The position numbers were made by a program, and so were the translations under genes. The notes beneath the pieces were generated by a model. It saw only the letters and a program-made list of their open reading frames with translations. It searched no databases and was not told the origin of the DNA. A stretch of DNA of 46,281 nucleotides from Thauera aminoaromatica S2 (GTDB lineage: Bacteria; Pseudomonadota; Gammaproteobacteria; Burkholderiales; Rhodocyclaceae). Location: assembly GCF_000310185.1 (NCBI RefSeq), contig NZ_AMXD01000014.1, positions 1-46,281 of the forward strand, read 5' to 3'. Below, piece by piece: positions 1 to 8,177 of the stretch. How positions within the stretch are numbered: the first letter of the stretch is position 1; every line of letters begins with the position of its first letter.

Positions 1-366
1 TGCCGCCGGCGCCGCATCCCCGGAGGCCGGGGCGGCGGAGGCGGCGCCCGCCGCACCGGATTCGTACCGGCGCAGGCGGGCGTCGAGGTCGACGTAGAAA
101 TCCTTCTGGCGCTGCTTGAGCGTCTCCACCTCGTTGGTCAGCAGTTCGATCTGGCCACGCAGGCGCGCCAGCTCGGCGCGCATCTGTTCGTTCTGCATGG
201 CGAGCTCGAGCTGGCCGCGGCTGGTGGTCTCGATCTGCCCCTGAACGTCCTGCCGGAGCTGGAAGATCTGGTTGCGGGCCTCGGTGTCACCCCCGAAGAG
301 CTGGGCGTGCGCCGGGGCGCTCGGGATGAGGACGAACGCTGCGGCGAGCGGCAGAAGGCGTTTCAT
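1..366 (-). CDS. cpoB: Tol-Pal system coordinator CpoB (YbgF), N-terminal part
   Basis: This is the first 122 codons of a periplasmic protein that links the Tol-Pal machine to peptidoglycan synthesis during cell division. The start at 366 gives a basic N-terminus and hydrophobic stretch ending in a signal-peptidase site (AHA before Gln), so residues 1-21 look like a signal peptide. Residues of about 28-85 are rich in Gln, Glu, Leu and Arg with heptad spacing, which fits the trimeric coiled coil of CpoB. An Ala/Pro-rich linker follows at the window edge, and the C-terminal TPR domain expected for the family lies outside. It sits 12 bases downstream of pal as the last visible gene of the tol operon. 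The identification rests on this position plus signal peptide and coiled coil. Confidence 0.9.
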   Translation of the reverse strand, partial: MKRLLPLAAAFVLIPSAPAHAQLFGGDTEARNQIFQLRQDVQGQIETTSRGQLELAMQNEQMRAELARLRGQIELLTNEVETLKQRQKDFYVDLDARLRRYESGAAGAASAAPASGDAAPAA

Positions 367-378
367 GTCGGGACTCTC

Positions 379-891
379 TTAGAACTCGCCCGTGTAGAGC
401 ATGTCGCCGCGGCGGTTCTCGGCGTAGCAGTTCTCGGTGCGGTCTTCGCAGCGCGGCTTCTCTTCACCCAGGCTCACGGACTCGATCTGCGATTCCTTGG
501 CGCCGAGCAGCATGAGGGCCTGCTTGACGACGTCGGCGCGCTTCTGGCCGAGGGCGAGGTTGTATTCGCGGCTGCCGCGCTCGTCGGTGTTGCCCTGGAC
601 GAGCATGTTCATCTGCGGGTTCTGCACCAGGAAGCGGGCGTGGGCTTCGATCAGCGGGCGGGCTTCCTGCTTGATCACGAAGCTGTCGAAGTCGAAGAAG
701 ACGCTGCGCTTGGAGAGGATGTTGTTGGGGTCGGTGAGCGCCGCGATGCCGCTGCCCTTGGCGCTGCCGGCCGTCACGGTGGCGACGCCGGTGCCGCGGT
801 CCTGGACGGAGGCGGCGCCGTTCTCGGGGCCGGTGCTCGAGCAGGCGGCCAGGGTCAGGGCGAGCAGCGCGGGGAGGACGAGTTTCTTCAT
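379..891 (-). CDS. pal: Peptidoglycan-associated lipoprotein Pal
   Basis: Pal is an outer-membrane lipoprotein that binds peptidoglycan and is the outer partner of TolB and TolA. The 170-residue product starts with MKK and a hydrophobic stretch ending in the lipobox LAAC, so Cys17 should be lipidated. An OmpA-like domain fills the C-terminal half, including the NTDERGSREYNLALGQKRA segment used for diaminopimelate binding. The start at 891 is supported by GGAG about 10 bases upstream and by the lipoprotein signal; the reading frame continues further upstream without a stop, but that part overlaps tolB in another frame. It lies between tolB (67-base gap) and cpoB, as in most proteobacteria. Confidence 0.97.
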   Translation of the reverse strand: MKKLVLPALLALTLAACSSTGPENGAASVQDRGTGVATVTAGSAKGSGIAALTDPNNILSKRSVFFDFDSFVIKQEARPLIEAHARFLVQNPQMNMLVQGNTDERGSREYNLALGQKRADVVKQALMLLGAKESQIESVSLGEEKPRCEDRTENCYAENRRGDMLYTGEF

Positions 892-959
892 GGGTGATGC
901 TCCAGTACGAGTGTTGATGACAGCAGAGAGGGGTATGCGGCTTTGTTGCCGCTTCATGG

Positions 960-2237
960 TTACCGGATCTGCGGACCCCAGGCGGGTTCGCGGACATCGG
1001 CGGCCTGCACCGTGAGCCGCTGGCGGATGCGCCCGTCGGTCGACACCGCCGACAGCACGCCACGGCCACCGGTGTCGGTGGCGTAGAGGATCATGCGGCC
1101 GTTGGGGGCGAAGCTGGGCGATTCGTCGCGTGCCGAATCGGTGAGGATGGTGGTCTGCCGGGTGGCGACGTCCTGCACGGCCACCTGGAAGCGGCCGGCA
1201 TTGCGGGTGATGAAGGCGAGCAACTTGCCGTCGAACGACAGGCGCGGCGTCACGTTGTAGTTGCCTTCGAAGCTCACCCGCTGGGCGCTGCCGCCACTGG
1301 CAGGAATACGGTAGATCTGCGGACTGCCGCCGCGATCCGAGGTGAAGTAGATGTGGCCGTCGGCGCCCCAGAAGGGCTCGGTGTCGATGCCGGAGGATTG
1401 CGCGAGGCGGCGCACGCCGGAGCCGTCGGCACCGATCGCGTAGAGCTGCGACAGGCCGTCCTTGGTGAGCACGACCGCGAGCTGGCTGCCGTCGGGCGAC
1501 CAGCTCGGCGCGGAGTTCGAGCCCTTGAAGTTGGCGACCACGCGGCGCTGGCCGGTGGCGAGTGTGTGCACGTAGACGATCGGCTTCTTCTGCTCGAAGG
1601 ACACATAGGCCAGGCGCTGGCCGTCGGGCGACCACGAAGGCGAGATGATCGGCTCGCGCGAGCGCAGCGCGGTGGCGGCGTTCATGCCGTCGGCGTCGGC
1701 GATCTGGAGCTCGAAGTTGGGACCGGACTTGATCACGTAGGCGATGCGGGTGGCGAAGTAACCCGGCAGGCCGGTGAGCTTCTCGTACACGAAGTCGGCG
1801 ATGCGGTGGCCGACCAGGCGGTTCTGCGCCGGACTCATCGGCAGCGACATGGCGCCGAGTTCCTGCTGCTTCTGCGCGTCGAAGAGCCGGAAGCGCACGT
1901 CGTAGCGCCCGTCGGCCATCGGGATCAGGCTGCCGGTGAGCACCGCGTCGGCGCCGCGGCTGCGCACCGCGGCGAGGTCGGGCGCCACCGATTCGGGCAT
2001 CGGCAGCGGGCCGGTGTCGATCAGGGTGAACAGACCGCTGCGCTCGAGGTCGGCGCGCACGACGTCGGTGACGCTCTGCGGCAGGCGACCCTCGTTCTCG
2101 AAGATCGGGATGATGACCGGAAAGCGCGAGGCGCCGGTGCCGGTGATCTCGATCGAGAGCTGGGCGTGCGCACCCAGCGCGAGGCTGGCGAGCAGGCCGG
2201 CGAGGAAGAGGCGGAATGCGTGCAGTGTTTTGATCAT
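960..2237 (-). CDS. tolB: Tol-Pal system beta-propeller protein TolB
   Basis: TolB is the periplasmic propeller protein that binds Pal and is released by TolA when the Tol-Pal motor works. The product from the ATG at 2237 has 425 residues, the usual size. Residues 1-25 form a signal peptide ending in AHA before Gln. An N-terminal alpha/beta domain follows, then repeated blades of the type SWSPDGQRLAYVS, SWSPDGSQLAV and SFAPNGRMILYATD. An in-frame ATG at 2270 would place 11 basic residues before the signal peptide and is less likely. The gap to tolA upstream is 40 bases. Confidence 0.97.
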   Translation of the reverse strand: MIKTLHAFRLFLAGLLASLALGAHAQLSIEITGTGASRFPVIIPIFENEGRLPQSVTDVVRADLERSGLFTLIDTGPLPMPESVAPDLAAVRSRGADAVLTGSLIPMADGRYDVRFRLFDAQKQQELGAMSLPMSPAQNRLVGHRIADFVYEKLTGLPGYFATRIAYVIKSGPNFELQIADADGMNAATALRSREPIISPSWSPDGQRLAYVSFEQKKPIVYVHTLATGQRRVVANFKGSNSAPSWSPDGSQLAVVLTKDGLSQLYAIGADGSGVRRLAQSSGIDTEPFWGADGHIYFTSDRGGSPQIYRIPASGGSAQRVSFEGNYNVTPRLSFDGKLLAFITRNAGRFQVAVQDVATRQTTILTDSARDESPSFAPNGRMILYATDTGGRGVLSAVSTDGRIRQRLTVQAADVREPAWGPQIR

Positions 2238-2277
2238 GCGGGGTTTTCTCCAGCCGCGGATTATAGACATGACGGAC

Positions 2278-3240
2278 TCAATCGTCCGCCAGCGGACGGA
2301 ATTTCAGTTCGAGGGTACGCTCGAACTGGTTCTTGTTGTCCGGCAGCGGCAGCGGGCTCGAGCGCCGGATCGCGCGCTCGATGGCCTCGTCGAGGGCGGG
2401 CACGCCGGACGAGCGCTTGAGGCGGACATTGAGCACTTCGCCACTCGGCAGCTGGTCGACCTCGAACACCGCCTCCGGGTTGCCGGACAGGCCGGGCGGG
2501 CGCAACAGGTTGCCGCGCACCTTGGCAGCGATCGCCGCGCGGTATTTGTCGATGTCGCCACCGGGCGGACCCTGGCGGCTCGGACCGGCCGCGGCCGCGC
2601 GCGCACCTTCCTGCGCCATCAGGCTGGACAGGCGGGCCTGCTCGGCGCGCTGGGTCTCCTGCGCGAGGCGCTGCGCCATGTAGTCGTCGATCGGCTTGGT
2701 GTCCGGCTTGGGCTGGGGCTTGGGTTCGGGCTTGGCCTGCGGCTTGGGCTCGGGTTTCGGCTCCGGCTTGGGTTGGGGCTTGGGCTCGGGCTTCGGTTCA
2801 GGCTTGGGCTCCGGCTTCGGTTGTGGTTTGGGTTCGGGTTTCGGTGGCTCGGGCTTGGGCGGCTCCGGCTTCTTCTCGGGCGCCTTGGCGACGATCTCGG
2901 GCTTGGCCTGGGGCTTGGGCGGTTCAGGTCTGGGTTCCGGCTTCGGTTCCGGCTTCGGTTCCGGTTTGGGCTCGGGCTTCGGTTCGGGTTTGGGCTCGGG
3001 CTTCGGTTCGGGTTTCGGCTCCGGCCGGGGCTCCGGCGCCGGCTGCGGGCGCGCTGCGGCTGGCGCGCTGCGCTCCGGTGCCGAAGCCAGCCCGACCTCG
3101 AGCGCCGCGGGCGGCGGGCTCTGCCAGCGGATGCCGAAGAACAGGAACAGGAACAATCCCAGGTGGACCGCCACGGTCAACCCGAGGGACTGCCACTTGC
3201 CAGGCGGCTCGCGGCGGTGCGGTGCGGGGCGGTCCCTCAT
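2278..3240 (-). CDS. tolA: Cell-envelope protein TolA with a TonB-like Pro/Glu/Lys spacer
   Basis: TolA is the inner-membrane-anchored rod that carries TolQR proton-motive energy across the periplasm to TolB and Pal. The 320-residue product has a short basic cytoplasmic N-terminus and one membrane segment at about residues 18-37. A spacer at about residues 64-183 is made almost wholly of EPKP, PQPK and PEPP units. A helical stretch and a TonB/TolA-type C-terminal domain occupy about residues 225-320. The well-studied E. coli TolA spacer is a long Ala/Lys/Glu helix, so this spacer resembles TonB more than TolA. The gene position between tolR (4-base overlap) and tolB decides for TolA. Confidence 0.9.
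   Translation of the reverse strand: MRDRPAPHRREPPGKWQSLGLTVAVHLGLFLFLFFGIRWQSPPPAALEVGLASAPERSAPAAARPQPAPEPRPEPKPEPKPEPKPEPKPEPKPEPKPEPKPEPRPEPPKPQAKPEIVAKAPEKKPEPPKPEPPKPEPKPQPKPEPKPEPKPEPKPQPKPEPKPEPKPQAKPEPKPQPKPDTKPIDDYMAQRLAQETQRAEQARLSSLMAQEGARAAAAGPSRQGPPGGDIDKYRAAIAAKVRGNLLRPPGLSGNPEAVFEVDQLPSGEVLNVRLKRSSGVPALDEAIERAIRRSSPLPLPDNKNQFERTLELKFRPLADD
2692..3050 (-). repeat. Low-complexity repeat coding for the TolA Pro/Glu/Lys spacer
   Basis: This stretch inside tolA consists of short degenerate units, mostly 12 bases, that read GGCTTGGGCTCG or GGTTTCGGCTCC on the plus strand. They encode alternating Pro with Glu, Lys, Gln or Arg. Synonymous positions vary between units, so the protein pattern is kept better than the DNA pattern. 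Copy number could vary between strains by slippage. Confidence 0.85.
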
Positions 3241-3653
3241 TTCTGCGAAGTCGCGCTCTGGGTGACCAGGCTGATCTTGCGCACTCCGGCGTCGCGCGCG
3301 GTCTCGAGCACGTCGATCACCTTCTGGTAGTCGAGCTTGCTGTCGGCGGCGACCAGGAAGGGCTGCTCGGGGTTCTTCGCGAGGGCGTCCTTGAGCGCGG
3401 TCGACAGCTGGTCGCGGCGCACCGGGCGCGAGCTCCCGCTGTTGCTGGCGCGCAGCGCATAGGCCCCGTCGGCCTTGACCTCGATGAAGATGGCCTCGGA
3501 CTGAGACGGCGGCGTGCCGGCGCCGGCGGAGGGCACGTTGATCGTGCCCTGCTGGATCATCGGCGCGGTGACCATGAAGATCACCAGCAGCACCAGCATC
3601 ACGTCAATGTAGGGCACGACGTTGATCTGGTTCATGAGACGGCGTTGGCGCAT
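3237..3653 (-). CDS. tolR: Tol-Pal system protein TolR
   Basis: TolR is the ExbD-family partner of TolQ in the proton-driven stator complex. The 138-residue product has a short cytoplasmic N-terminus, a single membrane helix at about residues 13-33 and a periplasmic domain. The helix contains the family motif [15 protein letters not shown], and Asp17 matches the essential proton-path aspartate. The stop overlaps the tolA start by four bases and tolQ ends 19 bases upstream, so translation is probably coupled. Confidence 0.97.
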   Translation of the reverse strand: MRQRRLMNQINVVPYIDVMLVLLVIFMVTAPMIQQGTINVPSAGAGTPPSQSEAIFIEVKADGAYALRASNSGSSRPVRRDQLSTALKDALAKNPEQPFLVAADSKLDYQKVIDVLETARDAGVRKISLVTQSATSQK

Positions 3654-3672
3654 CGTTGGAACTCCGTCCGGG

Positions 3673-4341
3673 TCAGCGCAGGTTGCGTTGCAGGATGTTG
3701 GAGAACTCTTCCATGAAGCTCTCGAAGCGGATGCCGAGGCGGTCGATGTCGTGCGCGAAGCGGTTGTAGGCCACCACCGCCGGGATCGCCGCGAACAGGC
3801 CGATCGCCGTGGCGACCAGGGCTTCGGCGATGCCGGGCGCGACCTGCGCGAGGGTGGCGGCGCCGACGCTGGAGAGGCCGCGGAAGGAGTTCATGATCCC
3901 CCACACGGTGCCGAGCAGGCCGATGTAAGGCGACACCGACCCCACCGAGGCGAGGAAGGCGAGGTGGGCCTCGAGGTCGTCGATCTCGCGCTGGTAGGTG
4001 GCGCGCATGGCGCGGCGGGCGCCGTCGAGCGTGGCGCCGTGGTCGTGGCCCTTGCCGCGCAGCTTGGTGAACTCTCGGTAGCCGGCCTCGAAGATGCGCT
4101 CCATGCCTTCGGACTGGTGGCGGCCAGCCGACTCGTAGAGGGTGTTGAGGTCGCCGCCGCTCCAGAAGTCGCGCTCGAACTCGTCGGTCTGTGCACGCGC
4201 CTGGCGGATCTGGAAGGCCTTGCGGAAGATCCAGTACCAGGAGACGAGCGACAGGCTTGCCAGCAGCGCCATGACGAGCTGGACGAGGACGCTCGCCTGG
4301 GAGATCAGGCTGAGGATGGAGAGGTCGTGGGTGACGGTCAT
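3673..4341 (-). CDS. tolQ: Tol-Pal system protein TolQ
   Basis: TolQ is the ExbB/MotA-family inner-membrane component that forms the proton channel with TolR. The ATG at 4341 gives 222 residues: one membrane helix at about residues 14-38, a cytoplasmic loop, and two further helices near residues 130-160 and 170-195. The segment GLLGTVWGIMNSF carries the conserved channel threonine, and AEALVATAIGLFAAIPAVVAYN is the typical last helix. The frame is open further upstream, but that part overlaps ybgC. The ATG at 4341 overlaps the ybgC stop region by four bases, a common coupling arrangement. Confidence 0.97.
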   Translation of the reverse strand: MTVTHDLSILSLISQASVLVQLVMALLASLSLVSWYWIFRKAFQIRQARAQTDEFERDFWSGGDLNTLYESAGRHQSEGMERIFEAGYREFTKLRGKGHDHGATLDGARRAMRATYQREIDDLEAHLAFLASVGSVSPYIGLLGTVWGIMNSFRGLSSVGAATLAQVAPGIAEALVATAIGLFAAIPAVVAYNRFAHDIDRLGIRFESFMEEFSNILQRNLR

Positions 4342-4790
4342 GCTGGGCTTTCGAGAAGGGCGTGCAGGGAGGCGGGGAGGGCTGCGGGCTTCATGCGCCG
4401 CATGTCCACGCAAGCCACGAGGACCTGCGCGGTGAAGAGAAGTTCGCCGCCGCGGCGGATCTCGTGGTCGAACACGAGACTCGCGCGGCGCCGGCTGGCG
4501 ATGCGGGCGCTCACCTCGAGCGCGTCGTCCAGGCGTGCCGGAGCGCGGTAGTCGGCCTGCACCGAGCGCACCACGAAACCCACGCCCTGCTCGTCGAGCA
4601 AGGCGTGCTGGGCGACGCCGAGCGCACGCAGCCATTCGGTGCGCGTGCGCTCGCAGAATTTGAGATAGTTTGCGTAATAGACGACACCCCCTGCGTCGGT
4701 GTCTTCGTAATAGACTCGGACGGACAGGGAAAAACGCGACGACGCGGGGAGCGATTCGCCGCCCGCGTCGGAAACGGTTTTCGGTTGCAT
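4338..4790 (-). CDS. ybgC: Tol-Pal associated acyl-CoA thioesterase YbgC
   Basis: YbgC is a cytoplasmic hotdog-fold thioesterase encoded at the head of tol-pal operons, where it is thought to act on acyl-CoA or acyl-ACP in phospholipid metabolism. The 150-residue product contains the active-site signature YYEDTDAGGVVYYANY, with Asp32 matching the catalytic Asp18 of E. coli YbgC. The N-terminus is about 14 residues longer than in E. coli, and no other ATG, GTG or TTG lies between the chosen start and the motif. There is no evident Shine-Dalgarno sequence, and a TAGAAT box ends only six bases before the ATG. It is the first gene of the operon ybgC-tolQRAB-pal-cpoB. Confidence 0.93.
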   Translation of the reverse strand: MQPKTVSDAGGESLPASSRFSLSVRVYYEDTDAGGVVYYANYLKFCERTRTEWLRALGVAQHALLDEQGVGFVVRSVQADYRAPARLDDALEVSARIASRRRASLVFDHEIRRGGELLFTAQVLVACVDMRRMKPAALPASLHALLESPA

Positions 4791-4877
4791 TGCAGCATTC
4801 TAGCCGAGCCGCGGCACCGAATGCACGTCTGTCGCGTTCTTGATCGATGGATTTTTCTCGCGCTTATTGCTTGTTGC

Positions 4878-4889
4878 AAAAGCGCTTTT
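4878..4889. promoter_or_regulatory. 12-base perfect palindrome between ybgC and the STAS gene
   Basis: AAAAGCGCTTTT is a perfect palindrome in an AT-richer stretch of the divergent intergenic region 4791-4949. Its position between two outward-facing operons would suit an operator, but no regulator is recognised for it. The rest of the region holds a candidate TAGAAT -10 box for ybgC at 4797-4802 on the minus strand. Confidence 0.3.
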
Positions 4890-4949
4890 CTGTGAATGTC
4901 GTTGGTTGCGGCGGCTCGCATGGGGCGTCCGCGATATCGGAATACGGAC

Positions 4950-6131
4950 GTGGCGCTCCCCTTCTTCGGCAAGAAACCCGTTTCGCCCGCGCCCGGCGCA
5001 CCGCGCGACGCGCGAGCCGGGCCGGGAGCGGACGCCCTGCGCGACGAGCGTCCCCCGCCTACCGAGTTGTCCGCGCTCGACTTCACCGGCACCGACCACG
5101 GGCGCGCGCTCGCACGCGTGGCCGGGCAGGTCGAGGTGCGCGAGTGCGGAAGCGGGATCGGCGCGGCCTTCGAGGAGGCTGCGGTGCTGTATGCGAACGG
5201 TAGCGACGACGACGCGCTCGCCGTGCTCGAGGCCGCCGTCGGCGCGGAAGGTGGCGAGGGCGGTGAGGGTGCCTGGCTGATGTTGCTCGATCTCTACCGC
5301 CTGCGCGGGGAGCGCCAGCGCTTCGAGTCGCGCGTGCTCGATTACGCCACCCGCTTCGAGCGCTCGCCGCCGCCCTGGGAGGATCTGTCGCGGGTGGCGG
5401 GCAAGGCGGCGGGCACCGAGCTGCCGCTGGTCAACCTGAGCGGGCAGCTCTCGGCAGCCGCCGAGCGCCAGTTCGCCCAGCTCGCCAAGATCGCGCGCCG
5501 CAGCGGCGGGGTGCGCATCGACGTCGCCAAGGTGCGCGGGGTGGACGATGCGGGCTGCGCCGTCTGGCGCGGCCTGCTTGCCGGGCTGGCGGCCGAGCGG
5601 CTTCAGGTGAGGCTGGTCAATGTGCGCGCGCTCGCCGACATCCTGTCGCAGGCCGTATCCCCCGGGAGGGCGCAGGCGCGCGATACCTGGCTGATGCTGC
5701 TCGAGCTGTTGCAGTACGCCGGCGACCAGGCGCGCTTCGAGGATGTCGCGGTCGACTATGCGGTGACCTTCGAGGAGTCCCCGCCGTCCTGGGAGGGGCG
5801 CGGCGACGCTCCCACGGCGCGCGCGGCGCAGGCGGACGAGGCGCAGCCGACCGATCCGGAGGCGTTCGCGTTCGAGGGCGAGCTCTGCGGGGCTGCCAAC
5901 GATACCCTCCGGCGCCTCGCCGCCTTCGCGGTCGAGCGCCGCGAGGTCCGGATCGATTGCCGGCACCTGCGCCGGCTCGATTTCGTCTGCGCCGGCACGC
6001 TCTTCAATATTCTCGCCACGTTGCAGGCTCAAGGTAAACTCGTCTGTCTTCGCGACGTGAACGCCATGGTCGCCGGCCTGCTGCGGGTCATGAGCGTCGA
6101 CAAGGTGGCTCACGTCACCCTGCGTCATTGA
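4950..6131 (+). CDS. Tandem STAS-domain protein with duplicated helical linkers
   Basis: The 393-residue product has no signal peptide or membrane segment and should be cytoplasmic. It is built from two similar modules. Each starts with a helical, TPR-like segment ([12 protein letters not shown]... at about residue 109, [12 protein letters not shown]... at about 247), each ending in a DYA-x2-FE-x-SPP-x-WE motif. Each is followed by a STAS-like domain, at about residues 155-235 and 303-393. STAS domains act as anti-anti-sigma or protein-interaction modules. The usual phosphorylated serine after the conserved Asp is not present: the segments read VDDAGCAV and LDFVCAGT. I chose GTG at 4950, just before [11 protein letters not shown] codons at 4896 and 4920 are alternatives. 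It is followed by hslVU after 43 bases. Function is unknown. Confidence 0.75.
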   Translation: MALPFFGKKPVSPAPGAPRDARAGPGADALRDERPPPTELSALDFTGTDHGRALARVAGQVEVRECGSGIGAAFEEAAVLYANGSDDDALAVLEAAVGAEGGEGGEGAWLMLLDLYRLRGERQRFESRVLDYATRFERSPPPWEDLSRVAGKAAGTELPLVNLSGQLSAAAERQFAQLAKIARRSGGVRIDVAKVRGVDDAGCAVWRGLLAGLAAERLQVRLVNVRALADILSQAVSPGRAQARDTWLMLLELLQYAGDQARFEDVAVDYAVTFEESPPSWEGRGDAPTARAAQADEAQPTDPEAFAFEGELCGAANDTLRRLAAFAVERREVRIDCRHLRRLDFVCAGTLFNILATLQAQGKLVCLRDVNAMVAGLLRVMSVDKVAHVTLRH

Positions 6132-6174
6132 ACAACACACCAGCCCCGATTTCCGCGGGGACGGAGAATCCTTC

Positions 6175-6711
6175 ATGGAACAGTATCGCGGCACCACCAT
6201 CCTGTCGGTGCGGCGCGGCAACCGCGTCGCGCTCGGCGGCGACGGCCAGGTCACCCTTGGCAACATCGTCATCAAGGCCTCCGCGCGCAAGGTGCGCACG
6301 CTCTACAACGGTCAGATCCTCGCCGGTTTCGCCGGTGGAACCGCCGACGCCTTCACCTTGTTCGAGCGTTTCGAGGCCAAGCTCGACAAGCACCAGGGCA
6401 ACCTGTTGCGCAGCGCGGTCGAGCTCGCCAAGGACTGGCGCACCGACCGCATGCTGCGCCGGCTGGAGGCCATGCTTGCGGTGGCCGATCGCGAGCATTC
6501 GCTGGTGATCACCGGCAACGGCGACGTGCTCGAGCCCGAGCAGGGCATCGTGGCCATCGGCAGCGGCGGCGCCTACGCGCAGTCGGCCGCGCGCGCACTG
6601 CTCGAGAATACCGAGCTCGAGCCCAGGGAAATCGTGTCCAAGGCGCTTTCCATCGCCGGCGACCTGTGCATCTACACCAATCACCACCACACCATCGAAG
6701 TGCTGGATTGA
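6175..6711 (+). CDS. hslV: ATP-dependent protease proteolytic subunit HslV
   Basis: HslV forms the double-hexameric proteolytic core of the HslUV protease in the cytoplasm. The 178-residue product has the N-terminal threonine protease motif [10 protein letters not shown] and the family segments GDGQVTLGN and [13 protein letters not shown]. The catalytic Thr is at position 7, so a six-residue leader (MEQYRG) must be removed to expose it; E. coli HslV removes only Met. GGAGAA lies nine bases before the ATG. The hslU gene starts 10 bases downstream. Confidence 0.98.
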   Translation: MEQYRGTTILSVRRGNRVALGGDGQVTLGNIVIKASARKVRTLYNGQILAGFAGGTADAFTLFERFEAKLDKHQGNLLRSAVELAKDWRTDRMLRRLEAMLAVADREHSLVITGNGDVLEPEQGIVAIGSGGAYAQSAARALLENTELEPREIVSKALSIAGDLCIYTNHHHTIEVLD

Positions 6712-6721
6712 GGCTGACCGC

Positions 6722-8059
6722 ATGACCCAGATGACCCCGCCGGAGATCGTCTCCGAACTCGACAAGCACATCGTCGGCCAGGACAAGGCCAAGAAGGCCG
6801 TGGCGATCGCGCTGCGCAACCGCTGGCGGCGCGCTCAGGTGGAAGAGCCGCTGCGCAGCGAGATCACCCCCAAGAACATCCTCATGATCGGCCCCACCGG
6901 CGTCGGCAAGACCGAGATCGCGCGCCGCCTGGCGCGCCTGGCCAACGCGCCCTTCATCAAGATCGAGGCGACCAAGTTCACCGAGGTCGGCTATGTCGGC
7001 CGCGACGTCGACACCATCATCCGCGACCTCATGGAGATCGCGGTCAAGGACGGGCGCGAGCGTGCGATGAAGTCGGTGCGCGACCGCGCGCTGGATGCCG
7101 CCGAGGACCGCGTGCTCGACGCCCTGCTGCCGCCGGCGCGCCCGGTCGGCTTCAACGCCGAGCCCGAGCCGGCGCAGGATTCGTCCACCCGGCAGAAATT
7201 CCGCAAGAAGCTGCGCGAGGGGGAACTCGACGACAAGGAGATCGAGATCGAGGTCGCCGCGCCCTCGATGCAGGCCGAGATCTTCGCCCCGCCGGGTATG
7301 GAGGAACTCACCCAGCAGATACAGGGCATGTTCCAGAACCTCGGCGGCGGCAAGAAGAAGCAGCGCAAGCTGCAGATCCGCGAGGCCATGAAGCTGCTCG
7401 CCGACGAGGAGGCCGCGCGCCTGATCAACGACGAGGAGGTCAAGCTCGAGGCCGTGCGCGCGGTCGAGCAGAACGGCATCGTGTTCCTCGACGAGGTGGA
7501 CAAGATCGCTGCGCGCAGCGACGTGCAGGGCGCAGATGTCTCCCGTCAGGGCGTGCAGCGCGACCTGCTGCCGCTGGTCGAGGGCACGACGATCTCCACC
7601 AAGTACGGCATGATCAAGACCGATCACATCCTGTTCATCGCCAGCGGCGCCTTCCACCTGTCCAAGCCCTCGGATCTGATCCCCGAGCTGCAGGGGCGTT
7701 TCCCGATCCGCGTCGAGCTGGAGTCGCTGTCTGTGGAGGACTTCGCCCGCATCCTCACCAGCACCGACGCCTGCCTCACGCGCCAGTACGAGGCGCTGCT
7801 CGCCACCGACGGGGTGAAGCTGGAGTTCGCCGACGACGGCATCCGCCGCCTGGCCGAGATCGCCTACCAGGTGAACGAGAAGACCGAGAACATCGGCGCG
7901 CGCCGGCTGTACACCGTCATGGAGAAGCTGCTCGAAGAGGTTTCCTTCGAGGCCGGGCGCAGCAGTGCGGAGCAGACCGTGGTAGTCGACGCCGCCTATG
8001 TCGACAGCCGGCTCGTCATGCTCGCCCAGCGCGAGGATCTGGCGCGTTACGTGCTTTGA
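6722..8059 (+). CDS. hslU: HslUV protease ATPase subunit HslU
   Basis: HslU is the AAA+ unfoldase that feeds substrates into HslV. The 445-residue product has the Walker A motif GPTGVGKTE near residue 57, the pore motif region GYVGRDVD near residue 91 and Walker [11 protein letters not shown] near residue 250. The conserved C-terminal tail ends in EDLARYVL and inserts into HslV to activate it. The central part carries the charged I-domain typical of HslU. It follows hslV directly in one operon. A GC-rich hairpin region follows at 8071-8103. Confidence 0.98.
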   Translation: MTQMTPPEIVSELDKHIVGQDKAKKAVAIALRNRWRRAQVEEPLRSEITPKNILMIGPTGVGKTEIARRLARLANAPFIKIEATKFTEVGYVGRDVDTIIRDLMEIAVKDGRERAMKSVRDRALDAAEDRVLDALLPPARPVGFNAEPEPAQDSSTRQKFRKKLREGELDDKEIEIEVAAPSMQAEIFAPPGMEELTQQIQGMFQNLGGGKKKQRKLQIREAMKLLADEEAARLINDEEVKLEAVRAVEQNGIVFLDEVDKIAARSDVQGADVSRQGVQRDLLPLVEGTTISTKYGMIKTDHILFIASGAFHLSKPSDLIPELQGRFPIRVELESLSVEDFARILTSTDACLTRQYEALLATDGVKLEFADDGIRRLAEIAYQVNEKTENIGARRLYTVMEKLLEEVSFEAGRSSAEQTVVVDAAYVDSRLVMLAQREDLARYVL

Positions 8060-8070
8060 TCCCGGCTCGC

Positions 8071-8103
8071 GTCCGTTCGCGGACAAGCTCGCTTCGTCCG
8101 CGG
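8071..8103. repeat. Nested inverted repeats after hslU
   Basis: GTCCG-TTCG-CGGAC at 8071-8084 can form a hairpin with a stable UUCG tetraloop. A second, overlapping imperfect palindrome runs from GCGGACAAGC to GCTTCGTCCGC. There is no T-tract, so it is not a classical intrinsic terminator. It may stabilise the hslVU mRNA end, help Rho-dependent termination, or be a REP-like element. Confidence 0.45.
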
Positions 8104-8177
8104 GGACCGCGCGACGACGGGCTTGTCCGTGACCGCATCCGTCGCACCCCCTTCAGTCCGCTCCCGGTTTGCCCTGA

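Noticed and set aside
2692-3050. Repeat block considered as CRISPR or non-coding tandem repeat
   Set aside because: Units are short, degenerate and keep the reading frame of tolA; there are no spacers. It is a protein-coding low-complexity region.
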